This document shows, piece after piece, positions 9,241 to 17,773 of a stretch of 64,000 nt of DNA. The notes under the pieces are model-generated. The model was not told where the DNA came from, searched no databases, and was given only the letters and a program-made list of their open reading frames with translations. The stretch's first letter is position 1. Every line of letters begins with the position of its first letter. The position numbers and the translations under genes are program-made. The stretch comes from Sphingomonas sanxanigenens DSM 19645 = NX02 (lineage in GTDB: Bacteria; Pseudomonadota; Alphaproteobacteria; Sphingomonadales; Sphingomonadaceae), in NCBI RefSeq assembly GCF_000512205.2, contig NZ_CP006644.1, positions 3,218,520 through 3,282,519 on the forward strand, written 5' to 3'.

Positions 9241-10338
9241 TTATCGCGAGACGATCAGCCCGGCCATCGTCGCGTCATTGCCGATGTCCCAGGTCTTTTC
9301 GAGCTGGAGCGTCTTGGCATCATAGACCTCGATGTCGAAGCTCGCGCCATAGATATAGAGCTTGGCACCATCGCCCGACATGCCGAACTGGAAGCGGGAA
9401 CGGCACTGAAACTCCGCCTTGCCCAGTACCTTGTTGGTGGAGAGGTCGAAGCGCCAGAACTCGCAGCGCTTGTTGCCGAGCAGCCCGGTGGTGGCGACGG
9501 TATAGCCCTCCTTTCCGTCCGGCGTGATCTGCAGCCCCGCCATCGATGCCGGCGCCGGGCCGATCGGCACGAAGCTGAAATGGCGCGAGGCAAGGTCGAA
9601 GCGCGCGAGGCCGAACACCTTGTTGTGCACATAGGGGTCGGCCGCGTTGAACAGCGACACGAACTGGCCGGGATTGCGGATCGCCTCGACGCCGCCGCCG
9701 AAGCTGACATTCTCGAAGCCCGACACATCCGCCTTGGCGAGTTCGAAGCGCTCGACCGCCTTCAGATCGGAGGTCGCGACGACGATCACCTTGTCACGGA
9801 AGACATAGAGGAACTTGCCGTCCGGCGAGATCGCATAGGCCGAGCGATAGGCAGCGCCGGAGGTGTCGTCCTCCGCCGCGAGGTCGACCGCGCGGACGAC
9901 CTTCTTCAGCTTGAGATCGACGACGGTGTATTGCGGCTTGCTGATCCTGTACCGGTCGATCTCCTTGTCGATCCGTTCCGCCACCGTGTAGAAATAGCGG
10001 CCCGAGGGATCGGCCACACCACTGTAGAAGCGGTAGCGCGTGGTCGGCGTATTCAGGCTGAAACTGTCGGTCACCCGGCCGCTGGCGATGTCGTAGGTCT
10101 CGATCCCCGAGGTGGTGATCGTCGTGACATAGATCTTCTTGCGATCGCTCGATTCGCGCAGGCCGGTGGGCAGGCCCGTCGCCAGCGTGATGCGCCGGGT
10201 GGGTTTGCCGGTCGCCTCGTCGAACAGGATCAGCACATTGGGATAGCCGCCCATATACAGGGTGCCGGCCTGCGCCGAGACCGGCAGCAGCGACAGGCAG
10301 GCGGCCAGCACGCCGCGCATCATCCTCTTCACCCGCAT
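9241..10338 (-). CDS. qhpB: quinohemoprotein amine dehydrogenase beta subunit
   Basis: The beta subunit of the periplasmic quinohemoprotein amine dehydrogenase, a seven-bladed beta-propeller of about 340 mature residues. The ATG at 10338 is chosen because it is preceded by GAGGGGGAGG and opens a good signal peptide (MRVKRMMRGVLAACLSLL ... AQA). The mature part starts TLYMGGYPNVLILFDEATGK, and YVTN-like blades recur (SPDGKFLYVF, TPDGKEGYTV, SGDGAKLYIYG). The gene follows the gamma subunit gene by 32 bases. Together with alpha and gamma it would oxidise primary amines to aldehyde and ammonia and pass electrons through haem. Confidence 0.9.
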   Translation of the reverse strand: MRVKRMMRGVLAACLSLLPVSAQAGTLYMGGYPNVLILFDEATGKPTRRITLATGLPTGLRESSDRKKIYVTTITTSGIETYDIASGRVTDSFSLNTPTTRYRFYSGVADPSGRYFYTVAERIDKEIDRYRISKPQYTVVDLKLKKVVRAVDLAAEDDTSGAAYRSAYAISPDGKFLYVFRDKVIVVATSDLKAVERFELAKADVSGFENVSFGGGVEAIRNPGQFVSLFNAADPYVHNKVFGLARFDLASRHFSFVPIGPAPASMAGLQITPDGKEGYTVATTGLLGNKRCEFWRFDLSTNKVLGKAEFQCRSRFQFGMSGDGAKLYIYGASFDIEVYDAKTLQLEKTWDIGNDATMAGLIVSR

Positions 10339-10370
10339 CCTCCCCCTCGGCCTGTCAGCCTCTGCAGCGA

Positions 10371-10700
10371 TCATGGGAACACCAGATCGAGATTGCGCCA
10401 GTCCTTGGTGGCGACGGCACAGTTGCTGGCCCAGTCGGGCGAGTAATTGACATGATCGGGCACCTGCACCGGCCAGAAGCAAGTGACGTAACAGTCATAG
10501 ATGTCGCGCTCGACCGGCTGGCACAGCCCCGCGGTGCCGCCGCCGGCATCGACTTCCCAGCCCGGCGAGAAAGCGAGCGAGCAGCCCATCGGCACGTGCG
10601 GCCGCGGCTGCTGCTGCAGCGCGACGACATCCTCTTCCAGCATCGCCGCCGCTTCGTCGATCTGCGCCGCCTTTTTGTTGAGCGGCTTGAGATGCTTCAT
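10371..10700 (-). CDS. qhpC: quinohemoprotein amine dehydrogenase gamma subunit (CTQ-bearing peptide)
   Basis: The 109-residue precursor of the gamma subunit, which carries the cysteine tryptophylquinone cofactor and internal thioether bridges. About 33 residues are a leader (MKHLKPLNKKAAQIDEAAAM and on). Applying one constant offset of 33 to the Pseudomonas putida numbering, as I recall it, places every special residue correctly. The thioethers would be C40-E49, C60-D66 and C74-D82, and the CTQ pair C70-W76. The core motifs are SPGWEVDAGGGTAGLCQP and DCYVTCFWPVQVPD. It is modified by QhpD and QhpG, cleaved by QhpE and exported by QhpF, all encoded here. Its start overlaps the qhpD stop by 4 bases. 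Confidence 0.95.
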   Translation of the reverse strand: MKHLKPLNKKAAQIDEAAAMLEEDVVALQQQPRPHVPMGCSLAFSPGWEVDAGGGTAGLCQPVERDIYDCYVTCFWPVQVPDHVNYSPDWASNCAVATKDWRNLDLVFP

Positions 10701-12148
10701 GACAACGCCTTTCGTTCCGCAAAGCGTTCGAGGAATTCGGGGTTCTTCACTGCCAGCTCACCGTAGATGTTGAGGCAGCGGTCGGTCCAATCGCGGATCC
10801 AGTCGCAATAATGCAGGTTGGCATGGCCGGTATCGCCATAGCGCACGAACGCCTCATGATGGCATCCGCCCGCGCACAGCGGCCGCACCCAGCAGCTCTT
10901 GCATTCATATTTCGCGTCGACATGCCCGCGCGCGAGGAAATCGCCCTGCTTCTCGCGATCGATGCCCGAGGAGATATGTCCCATCGTGTGGGTGTCGGCA
11001 TCGGTGAAGCGGTGGCACGGCGAGAGATCGCCCGACGGGCTGACCCCGAGCAGGCCGATCCCGGCGCCGCAGGGATGCGACTTGTGGACGCCCTGGATCA
11101 GCTCGCTGATCGTCTCGCTGACGTTGGAGAAGCCATGGCTGCGGCCCTGCAGCGCGTGCGCCAGCCACTCGTCGGCCAGCGCATGGAATTGCGCGAGCAC
11201 CCCATCCATGCCCTCCGCGCCGAGCGTATAGGCGCGATCGTCCGCGCTCGTGACGGGCGCGAACCCGACCTCGTGGAAGCCGAGATCGTCCTTCAGGTGG
11301 CGATAGATGCGGATCACGTCGGTCACGCCATCGGTCAGCGTGACGCGCGCGGTGATCGCCCGCGTCCTGTGGTTGGCGATCAGCGCGCGCAGCCGCGGCT
11401 CGATCACGGCATAGCTGCCGCGGCCGCTCTTGTAGACGCGGCGCTTGTCCTGCAGGTCGGGCGGGCCATCCATGCTGACGGTGACGCCGATCGCATTGTC
11501 CGAAAGGAAGGCGATGATCTCGGGCGTCAGCAGGGTCGCGTTGGTGGTGAGGCTGAAACCGATCGTCTTGCCCGCGGCCGTCGCCCGTTCGGTCGCATAG
11601 GCGACGACCTGCTTCAGCAGCGGGAAGTTCATCAGCGTCTCGCCGCCGAAGAAGGTGATGTGCACGCCCTTGCGGCCGGCGGACTGATCGAGAAGGAAGT
11701 CGACCGAGGCCATCGCGGTCTCGAGCGACATATATTTCTTCTTGCCCTGCGGCGTCGCGATCTTGTCCGCGCCGAACTCATAGCAATAGGTGCAGGCGAG
11801 GTTGCACTGGTTGGTGATGTTGAGCACCAGCGCCTGCAGCGGGAAATCCTTGGGCGGGCTCGACGGCCGCGGCGCGTGGCGCTGGTCGTCGGTCACGATC
11901 ACCCCGGCGAAGCGCAACTCGCGGATCAGTTCGTCGGCGTCCTCCTCGGGCATGCCGTATGAAACGAGATGGTCCGTCAGCGCAGCATGGCCCGCCGCGC
12001 CTTTCGCCAGCCGATCGAGCAGGCAGCGCGAGGCATCGTCGAGCTGGAAGATCGCGCCGGCGGAGACCAGGTAGATGAAATCCGCATCGCCGACCGCGAA
12101 GGGGTGATATTCCGCCGGCCGATAGCCGATCGCAGTCATGACCGTCAT
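10697..12148 (-). CDS. qhpD: QhpD radical SAM/SPASM thioether-forming enzyme
   Basis: A 483-residue radical SAM peptide-modifying enzyme that forms the Cys-to-Asp/Glu thioether bridges in QhpC. The radical SAM cluster motif is CNLACTYC (C115, C119, C122), and FFGGETLMNF follows as the SAM-binding GGE-type motif. The C-terminal SPASM region holds CKSCWVRPLCAGGCHHEAF near residue 420 for auxiliary clusters. The ATG at 12148 overlaps the qhpA stop as ATGA, which supports this start and translational coupling. The N-terminal 100 residues (EYHPFAVGDADFIYLVSAGA) look like a leader-recognition region. Placement directly before qhpC fits its substrate. Confidence 0.93.
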   Translation of the reverse strand: MTVMTAIGYRPAEYHPFAVGDADFIYLVSAGAIFQLDDASRCLLDRLAKGAAGHAALTDHLVSYGMPEEDADELIRELRFAGVIVTDDQRHAPRPSSPPKDFPLQALVLNITNQCNLACTYCYEFGADKIATPQGKKKYMSLETAMASVDFLLDQSAGRKGVHITFFGGETLMNFPLLKQVVAYATERATAAGKTIGFSLTTNATLLTPEIIAFLSDNAIGVTVSMDGPPDLQDKRRVYKSGRGSYAVIEPRLRALIANHRTRAITARVTLTDGVTDVIRIYRHLKDDLGFHEVGFAPVTSADDRAYTLGAEGMDGVLAQFHALADEWLAHALQGRSHGFSNVSETISELIQGVHKSHPCGAGIGLLGVSPSGDLSPCHRFTDADTHTMGHISSGIDREKQGDFLARGHVDAKYECKSCWVRPLCAGGCHHEAFVRYGDTGHANLHYCDWIRDWTDRCLNIYGELAVKNPEFLERFAERKALS

Positions 12149-13992
12149 TGCGACACCTCCGGCTGATCCCAGCGCTGATAGGCAGGCACGGTGACGACGA
12201 GATAGGCGCGGCCGGTCAGCGGCTGGCCGAACTTGTCCTTCTCGGTCTTCGCGGTCGCGACCACCCACACCTCGCCATAATTGTTGCGGCCGAAGCGCCG
12301 GTTCGGGTTCGGCCCTTCCGACGCGGGCGTGAAGAGCGCATTCGCGCTCAGCGCACCGACGAAATCCTTGTCGTCATCATTATAGACCGCCATGAATTCA
12401 TCGATGCTCCACGTCACGTCGACGGGGCCGATCTTCACGTCGTCGGGCGTACCGGGCTTGCCGTCCGCGCCATTACCATAGCCCAGCGCCTCGAACTGAC
12501 CGTAACCTTTGGGATGCTTGACCCCGCCGAGGCGCGCGAGGCCGGTTTCTGGCACCACCTTCAGATAGTCGATCGCCGCATAGACCGGCAGCGCCTGCGC
12601 GAGGGTGGCGCCGCGGATGCCGATATCGTGCCGGCCGGGCACCGCATTCGCCGCCACGTCCGCGGTGACGACCGCCTCGCCGGCGGACGCGGAGACGATC
12701 CGCGTCACGGTCACGCCTTCGCCCAGGCTGATCTCGGCGGGCTTCAGGTCGGACGGCAGGTTGGCCCCGACGATGCGGACCTGCGCACCTTTGGCGCCCG
12801 CCTTGAGCAACACCGGGCCGACGCCGAGGATCGCCGGTTCGGTGCCCGCGCGGGTCAACGCCACGTCGAAGCCGAACTCATTATATTCGCCCCAGAACCA
12901 ACGCCCCTCGCCGCTCTTCTGGTCGGGCGCGAACCACATCGTCTCGCGCGTCTCGCGGTTGGGATCGTCGGGTGCCGCCCCCGGGGTCGCCCCCTTCGAA
13001 CGGCCGCGCCACGAATAGCCGCCATAGACCAGGCCGGTGCCGGCGCGCGTCAAGGTCTCGCCGGTCGACAGCGAGCGCAGGGTCGCTCCGGTTACGAACT
13101 CGTCGGCGGATTTTCCGGGCGCAACCGTCAATTCGCCGACATAATCGCCGCGCCCAGGCAGATGCGCCGAAACGAGCCATTTGCCGGCGAGATAGGGCGT
13201 GCGGATGCGCGGCCGCCAATTGCCCCATTCCACGGTGTGAAGCGGCGCCGCCTTCTGCATGAACTCAAGGGCAAGCTGGCCGTTGGTGACGGGCGGCGTG
13301 CCCGGCGCCGACGGCGCGGCCCCCGGCTGGGGATCGGCGGGACGGCGATATTGCGCCTCCGCCTGCGAATAGAGCGCGACATGCAGATCCTGCAGCAGCT
13401 TCCATTCGGTCTTCGAGCGGCGCCACGACATCGGCTGCGCAAAGGCATGGCAGGCCGCGCAGGCCTGACGGACGGAGTCATTGGGGATCAGCGCCTCATC
13501 GACGATACGCTTCTCGGGCAGGTACATCACCGGCCTGGCTTCCTCGGGCGCCAGCCCGTGCCAGGTCGAGAGATATTTGACGACGGCGCGCGATTCATCG
13601 GGCGTGATCTCGAGCCCGTTCAGCCGCACCATCCGCTTGATCGCCTGCGACCAGCCTTCGGGCGTGGTGCGCGCCCAGGAGATCCGCGACATGTTGCCCT
13701 TCTCGTCCTGCTGGTGGCAGGCGCCGCATTTTTCGATCGTCAGGCGATCCGTCACCGGAATGCCATCCTCGGACTCGACCGCGGCCTTGTCCCCATCCGC
13801 CGTCGTCGCGACCGGCTTGTTGGCCTGCGCCATCACCACCGATGCGGAGAACAGGCCCAGCACGGCAAAACGCCACGCCGATCGCCCGGATGGCATCAGC
13901 AGCGCCCGAAGGCGCGTGCCTGCCCGGCTTGGCCGCGAACGGGCTCGCGGCAGCATTTCGCGTTTGCAATCACTGTTGGCTGGCGTGTTCAT
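12145..13992 (-). CDS. qhpA: quinohemoprotein amine dehydrogenase alpha subunit (dihaem)
   Basis: The large subunit of the periplasmic amine dehydrogenase. After a long basic N-terminus and signal sequence (SAWRFAVLGLFSASVVMAQA) come two c-type haem motifs, EKCGACHQQ and QACAACHAF, which carry electrons from the CTQ cofactor to an external acceptor. The rest is beta-rich domain sequence typical of the alpha subunit (for example QVRIVGANLPSDL and YGNGADGKPGTPDDVKIGP). The ATG at 13992 has an upstream GGGGGGAA site; the ATG at 13896 would also leave an intact signal peptide and is a real alternative. It is the first gene of the qhp operon and overlaps qhpD by 4 bases. Confidence 0.92.
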   Translation of the reverse strand: MNTPANSDCKREMLPRARSRPSRAGTRLRALLMPSGRSAWRFAVLGLFSASVVMAQANKPVATTADGDKAAVESEDGIPVTDRLTIEKCGACHQQDEKGNMSRISWARTTPEGWSQAIKRMVRLNGLEITPDESRAVVKYLSTWHGLAPEEARPVMYLPEKRIVDEALIPNDSVRQACAACHAFAQPMSWRRSKTEWKLLQDLHVALYSQAEAQYRRPADPQPGAAPSAPGTPPVTNGQLALEFMQKAAPLHTVEWGNWRPRIRTPYLAGKWLVSAHLPGRGDYVGELTVAPGKSADEFVTGATLRSLSTGETLTRAGTGLVYGGYSWRGRSKGATPGAAPDDPNRETRETMWFAPDQKSGEGRWFWGEYNEFGFDVALTRAGTEPAILGVGPVLLKAGAKGAQVRIVGANLPSDLKPAEISLGEGVTVTRIVSASAGEAVVTADVAANAVPGRHDIGIRGATLAQALPVYAAIDYLKVVPETGLARLGGVKHPKGYGQFEALGYGNGADGKPGTPDDVKIGPVDVTWSIDEFMAVYNDDDKDFVGALSANALFTPASEGPNPNRRFGRNNYGEVWVVATAKTEKDKFGQPLTGRAYLVVTVPAYQRWDQPEVSQ

Positions 13993-14125
13993 GCCCGGGA
14001 TATTCCCCCCATCTCGCCGGCGCGCTGTGGCTCGTCCTGGTGATGCTGCAAAACGAAGGTTGGACAAACGTCAAAGATCGGTCAAGCAGAATTGTGCGTT
14101 GCGAAAGAAGAGTTTTTGCATTGCG

Positions 14126-14659
14126 TCATAACCCCCGATCGCGGGGTTCCGGATACAGCGCACGAAGCGCCGCGGGCGCGTGGCAGGTGCGGATCGCCGC
14201 CTCGACATGGCGCGCGCGCTCGGCCTTGAGCGAGACCGAGGACAGCGCGAAACGCCGCTCATGCGCCACCTCTTCGGCGGTGAAGGGCCGCGCGTCCGCG
14301 GGCGTGCTCGCCCCGCCCAGCCCGAACACCACGTAGTTGACGAGGTCGGCAAGCTGCTGGTTGTCGGTGATGCGGCTGTGCGCAATGTTGGGCAGCCGCA
14401 GCAGATAGGCGCGTGTCGCCGGCGTGCACATGAAATAGCCGACGCGGTCGCGCAGCTGGGGCAGTTGCGCCGGCGCGGAAACGCCCTGCACGCCATGGCA
14501 GCCGCCGCACTGCTCGACATAGTCCGAACGGGCGAGCACCGGATCGGTGATCGCAGCGGGCAAGGGCCGCGCGTCCGGCAGCCCCGCCGCGGCCCCCGCC
14601 GCCACGGTCAGCCCGCCCATCGCCAGCAACGCGAGCCGCCATCGCCGCCTCAACGCCAT
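14126..14659 (-). CDS. periplasmic monohaem cytochrome c of the amine dehydrogenase cluster
   Basis: A protein of about 177 residues with a signal peptide (MALRRRWRLALLAMGGLTVA) and one haem motif, EQCGGCHGVQG, followed by AQLPQLRDRVGYFMCTP. It lies directly after the small-subunit gene mauA, as does the orf-2 monohaem cytochrome of the Alcaligenes faecalis aau cluster, and is probably an electron acceptor for one or both amine dehydrogenases. The ATG at 14659 gives the cleanest signal peptide; a GTG at 14680, four bases after mauA, is an alternative. The 133-base gap to qhpA may hold a promoter, so qhp may be either read through from mau or started separately. Confidence 0.85.
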   Translation of the reverse strand: MALRRRWRLALLAMGGLTVAAGAAAGLPDARPLPAAITDPVLARSDYVEQCGGCHGVQGVSAPAQLPQLRDRVGYFMCTPATRAYLLRLPNIAHSRITDNQQLADLVNYVVFGLGGASTPADARPFTAEEVAHERRFALSSVSLKAERARHVEAAIRTCHAPAALRALYPEPRDRGL

Positions 14660-14684
14660 GCCGCCGCCACCACGCTGCACCTGC

Positions 14685-15230
14685 TCAGCCCGCCGCGCCC
14701 ACCAGCACGGCGGTGGAACAATGATATTCCATGCTCGACGTACCGAAGCACCAGATGACGTCGTTGTTGAGCTGCGGGTTGTAGAGTTGCGTCTCGCGAT
14801 CGGTGTTGTCGCACGGGCACTGGCCGCAGGCCGGCTTGCCGCAACAATCGCGGTAGGCGATCAGATAGGCCTTGCCGTCCGCCGGGTTGATGCAGGTGCC
14901 GACCCAGGAGACGGGCGACGGCTCCGCGCCCGCGGGGCAGCTATGGATGCCGCCGCCGCAGCAGGTGCACAGCGCGCCATCGATCGCGCAATAGCGCCAA
15001 TAATCGCATTTGGTGTCGTCGGTGATCTGCGCGTTGCGCGCGAAGGCGGTCTTCGCCTCGGGGGAGCGATCGGGCTTGGCGGCCTGCGCCCGGCTGACCG
15101 GCAGCAGCGGAAAGGCGGGCGCCGCCACCAGCGCCGCGCCGAGGCGGGAGAGGATGCCGCGCCGCGAGGTGCGCCCCGCGAACTTGCGCAGGAATTTTTC
15201 GCCGATGGCATCCGCGTCGAAATGCTTCAT
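14685..15230 (-). CDS. mauA: TTQ-bearing amine dehydrogenase small subunit
   Basis: The 181-residue precursor of the small subunit of a tryptophan tryptophylquinone amine dehydrogenase (methylamine or aromatic amine type). It has a long twin-arginine-like leader (RTSRRGILSRLGAALVAAP) and the very Cys-rich body of the family (CDYWRYCAIDGALCTCCGGG, CGKPACGQCPC). The TTQ tryptophans are W109 (VSWVGTC) and W160 (DVIWCFG), 51 residues apart as in known enzymes, and D128 (AYRDCC) is the catalytic Asp. The residue after C171 is Ser where Thr is usual. Numbering and gene order match aromatic amine dehydrogenase, but the sequence alone does not settle methylamine versus aromatic amine as substrate. 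Confidence 0.93.
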   Translation of the reverse strand: MKHFDADAIGEKFLRKFAGRTSRRGILSRLGAALVAAPAFPLLPVSRAQAAKPDRSPEAKTAFARNAQITDDTKCDYWRYCAIDGALCTCCGGGIHSCPAGAEPSPVSWVGTCINPADGKAYLIAYRDCCGKPACGQCPCDNTDRETQLYNPQLNNDVIWCFGTSSMEYHCSTAVLVGAAG

Positions 15231-15254
15231 GTGACTGCCCCCTCTCGATCCGGC

Positions 15255-15857
15255 TCAGGCCGCTTCGGCCTTCAGCGTCGCAAGATAATCCTGCACCGAC
15301 TTCATCCCCATCTCATGCGCGACGACGAGGCTCTCCAAATGCTCCCGGCTGTTGACGAGCCCCTTGGAGAGGATCGTGCCGTCCGCATCGAGCAGCACCG
15401 CGAAGGGCAGCTTGGCAACGCCGAATGCCTGCCCGGCCTCGGGCCCGTTGACGAACGGATAGGCTTCCAGCCCCTGCTGCGCGACCAGCGCCTTCTGCGC
15501 GGCGACATCGTCGTCGCCGACGAAGGTCAGCGCGACACGCTCATCCCGCGCGAACGACTTGGCCATCGGGATCATCGCCTTGCACAGCGGGCAGGCTGCC
15601 GACACGAACATCAGCAGCCGCAGCCCCGCCCCTGCAGACGGGCCGCCGACCAGCACGTGCGATCCGTCGAGCATATGCGCGGCGATCGGCTTGGACTGAT
15701 CCCCCACGGCCAGCCCGCCGCCGGTGGTCAGCGCGCCCGCGGGGGCCACGCGCATGTGCAGCACGCCCACCTGCCGCGCCAGCGCCAGCAGCGCCACCGC
15801 CATCGCCAGGATGATGATCCAGGAGATGATCTGGGACACGATCAGTGCAGTCATCAT
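15255..15857 (-). CDS. mauD: MauD thioredoxin-like maturation protein
   Basis: A 200-residue membrane-anchored thioredoxin-fold protein. The N-terminal helix is MMTALIVSQIISWIIILAMA, and the redox motif is CPLC in SAACPLCKAMIP. It ends with VQDYLATLKAEAA. MauD and MauE are required for export, folding and disulfide formation of the Cys-rich small subunit. The start overlaps the mauE stop (ATGATGA), supporting coupled translation, and the stop is 24 bases before mauA. Confidence 0.9.
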   Translation of the reverse strand: MMTALIVSQIISWIIILAMAVALLALARQVGVLHMRVAPAGALTTGGGLAVGDQSKPIAAHMLDGSHVLVGGPSAGAGLRLLMFVSAACPLCKAMIPMAKSFARDERVALTFVGDDDVAAQKALVAQQGLEAYPFVNGPEAGQAFGVAKLPFAVLLDADGTILSKGLVNSREHLESLVVAHEMGMKSVQDYLATLKAEAA

Positions 15858-16423
15858 CGCGCTTGTCTCCGAAAGGCGGCGGTCGCGGGCGATCGGGTGA
15901 GCGCGCCGATCGCGCCGAAAAGCAGGTGGCACAGGAAGAAGGCGATCCCGCCGGCCGCGGCGACCGCCAGTTGGGCGGCGGACAGTTGGGCGGCGAACGG
16001 TGTCGGCGCCGGCACCACCAGCACCGGCACCAGCAGCGCCGCGAACGCCAGGTTGCGCGCGACCAGCGGCCAGCCGAGCATCTGGTGCAGGCCGGACAGC
16101 CCGCAGCCGCAATCGATATGCGATCGCCCGCGCCGGATGTTGACCGCCATCGCCGCCGCGAAGCCCGCCAGCAGCAGGATGGCGGCGAGCGCCGGAATGC
16201 GGCCGAGCCCTGCGATCAGCGCCACTCCGACCGCCAGTTCGACATAGGGCAGCAGCGACGCCACGATGGGCACCAGCGGCGGCGGCAGCACGCGATAATT
16301 GGCGACCACCGCCGCGAGCAGCGGGCGATGGCGCAGCTTCGTCCAGCCGGCGACGAGAAAGATCAGGCCGATGCCGATCGCAGCGGCGAGGGCTAAAATC
16401 GCAAGACCGGCCGCGCCGTCCAT
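15854..16423 (-). CDS. mauE: MauE membrane maturation protein
   Basis: An integral membrane protein of about 190 residues with five to six hydrophobic helices and a conserved motif, IDCGCGLSGLHQ, bearing paired cysteines near residue 108. This is the MauE/DoxX-like family and works with MauD in maturation of the amine dehydrogenase small subunit. I choose the ATG at 16423, two bases after the mauB stop; a TTG at 16429 overlapping that stop is possible. It sits between mauB and mauD, the canonical B-E-D-A order. Confidence 0.88.
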   Translation of the reverse strand: MDGAAGLAILALAAAIGIGLIFLVAGWTKLRHRPLLAAVVANYRVLPPPLVPIVASLLPYVELAVGVALIAGLGRIPALAAILLLAGFAAAMAVNIRRGRSHIDCGCGLSGLHQMLGWPLVARNLAFAALLVPVLVVPAPTPFAAQLSAAQLAVAAAGGIAFFLCHLLFGAIGALTRSPATAAFRRQAR

Positions 16424-16425
16424 GG

Positions 16426-17601
16426 TCAATTGGCGCTGGCGACGGTGATGACACCGGCGCCGGCATTTTCGATCCTGTGCTTTTCTTCCCAGGTGGTGGC
16501 GTCGATGACGATGCCGTTCTTCTTCTCGTCATTGGCGACGATCATCGGCTTGTCTGTCTGCGTCACCTGGATGTTGGTGATCGCTTCCTCCAGCGGCAGC
16601 CGCTTGACCACCTTCTGCGTCGTCAGGTCGACTTCCCAGATCTCGGTGCCCGGCGCCTTGTGCGACCAATATTCGCCCATGTGCATCAGCACGAACAACC
16701 GGCCGGTGGCGCGGTGCAGCGCCATCACCTGGCGGCCGCCGGGCAGCCAGTTGATCTCCAGCGGCTTGGTCTCGCCCGCGCGGATGCCCGCCGCCGCCTG
16801 GATCGAGAAGGGCTTCGCTACCGCCGGCGTCGCGCCGATCGTCGCGGTATAGATCAGGCCGGTATAGCTCAGCATCACCGCGCGCTTCTTCGTCGCATCA
16901 TAGATGTAATTGTCGAAGATCGGATCGTCGGTGGCCGAGAAGAAAGGCTCGGTGCGCGTGATCTGCGGCGTCGCGCCGGCGACCTTCACCGTCGCCAGCG
17001 AACCGTCCGAGCAGAGCGCGGAGAAGCCGACACCCGGGTTCGGGATCATGCTGGCGCAGCCGGGAAGCTCGATATTCTTGTAGAATTTGCGCTTCGCGAG
17101 GTCGACGACGTTGACCGACGAGGCCGGATCGAGATTGTAGACGAAGCCCCATTTGCCGTCGTCGCTGACGATGAAGTTGTTCTTGCGCATGCCGATGAGG
17201 ATGCGGCCGGGGATCGCGATCTCCGTCACCAGCTTCATGTCGCGGCTGTCATAGACCGAGACCATATCCTGCCGGGTGCCGCGATTGGCCTTCGACCAGA
17301 TCGTCTCGGCAACATAATAATATTTGCCGGCAGGATCGAGCGCGAGGTCGGTGAGCCGGCGCGTCACCACCATGCCCTTCATCTTGCCGCTTTCGGTGTC
17401 GAAGATGCTGGTGCCGTCCATGTCCCAGCCGCCGTCGACATAGAACCAGGCGGGGCTGGGCGCGGCCAGCGGCATCACGTCCGACGTCTCGGACTCGCCC
17501 ACGGGATTGGGATCGGTCGCGGGCGCGGCATGCGCCATGCCGGCGGCCAGCAATGCACCGACGCTCGCGGACAACATCCTGGCAAGGAAGGCGTTCTTCA
17601 T
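16426..17601 (-). CDS. mauB: TTQ amine dehydrogenase large subunit (beta-propeller)
   Basis: A periplasmic seven-bladed propeller subunit of 391 residues that pairs with MauA. The start at 17601 is chosen for its AGAGGGGG ribosome site and the signal peptide MKNAFLARMLSASVGALLAA ending near MAHA. Characteristic segments are WFYVDGGWDMDGTSIFD, RGTRQDMVSVYD and QVMALHRATGRLFVLMH. It belongs to the methylamine/aromatic amine dehydrogenase heavy-chain family. No mauF, mauG, mauM or mauN is found in the window, as in the aau cluster, so I treat it as an aau-like system; TTQ-forming enzymes would have to be elsewhere. Confidence 0.9.
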   Translation of the reverse strand: MKNAFLARMLSASVGALLAAGMAHAAPATDPNPVGESETSDVMPLAAPSPAWFYVDGGWDMDGTSIFDTESGKMKGMVVTRRLTDLALDPAGKYYYVAETIWSKANRGTRQDMVSVYDSRDMKLVTEIAIPGRILIGMRKNNFIVSDDGKWGFVYNLDPASSVNVVDLAKRKFYKNIELPGCASMIPNPGVGFSALCSDGSLATVKVAGATPQITRTEPFFSATDDPIFDNYIYDATKKRAVMLSYTGLIYTATIGATPAVAKPFSIQAAAGIRAGETKPLEINWLPGGRQVMALHRATGRLFVLMHMGEYWSHKAPGTEIWEVDLTTQKVVKRLPLEEAITNIQVTQTDKPMIVANDEKKNGIVIDATTWEEKHRIENAGAGVITVASAN

Positions 17602-17697
17602 CCGCTGATCCCCCTCTAGACGATGGGCGCCGAACGATGGCCCGGCCGCCTGCGGCCCGAACGATGGTTTCGTCCGCATCCCGCCCGGGGGAAAGAT

Positions 17698-17722
17698 TTG
17701 ACACGTGTCCAGAATTGGTCAA
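17698..17722. promoter_or_regulatory. candidate promoter/operator upstream of mauB
   Basis: In the 172-base gap between the TetR gene and mauB a dyad of TTGAC and GTCAA half-sites spans 17698-17722 and contains a perfect 10-base palindrome, GACACGTGTC, at 17700-17709. Read toward mauB it offers a -35-like TTGACC. It could be the operator for the adjacent TetR-family protein, but this is inference from position and symmetry only. Confidence 0.35.
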
Positions 17723-17773
17723 GGGGCTATCTGCCCCATTGCGCAACTATTTTTGTGCGCTGCAGCGCGGGCG

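Noticed and set aside
12145-13992. Possibility that the dihaem protein is MauG
   Set aside because: The haem motifs, size and order qhpA-D-C-B fit the alpha subunit of quinohemoprotein amine dehydrogenase; MauG-type peroxidase motifs are not seen.
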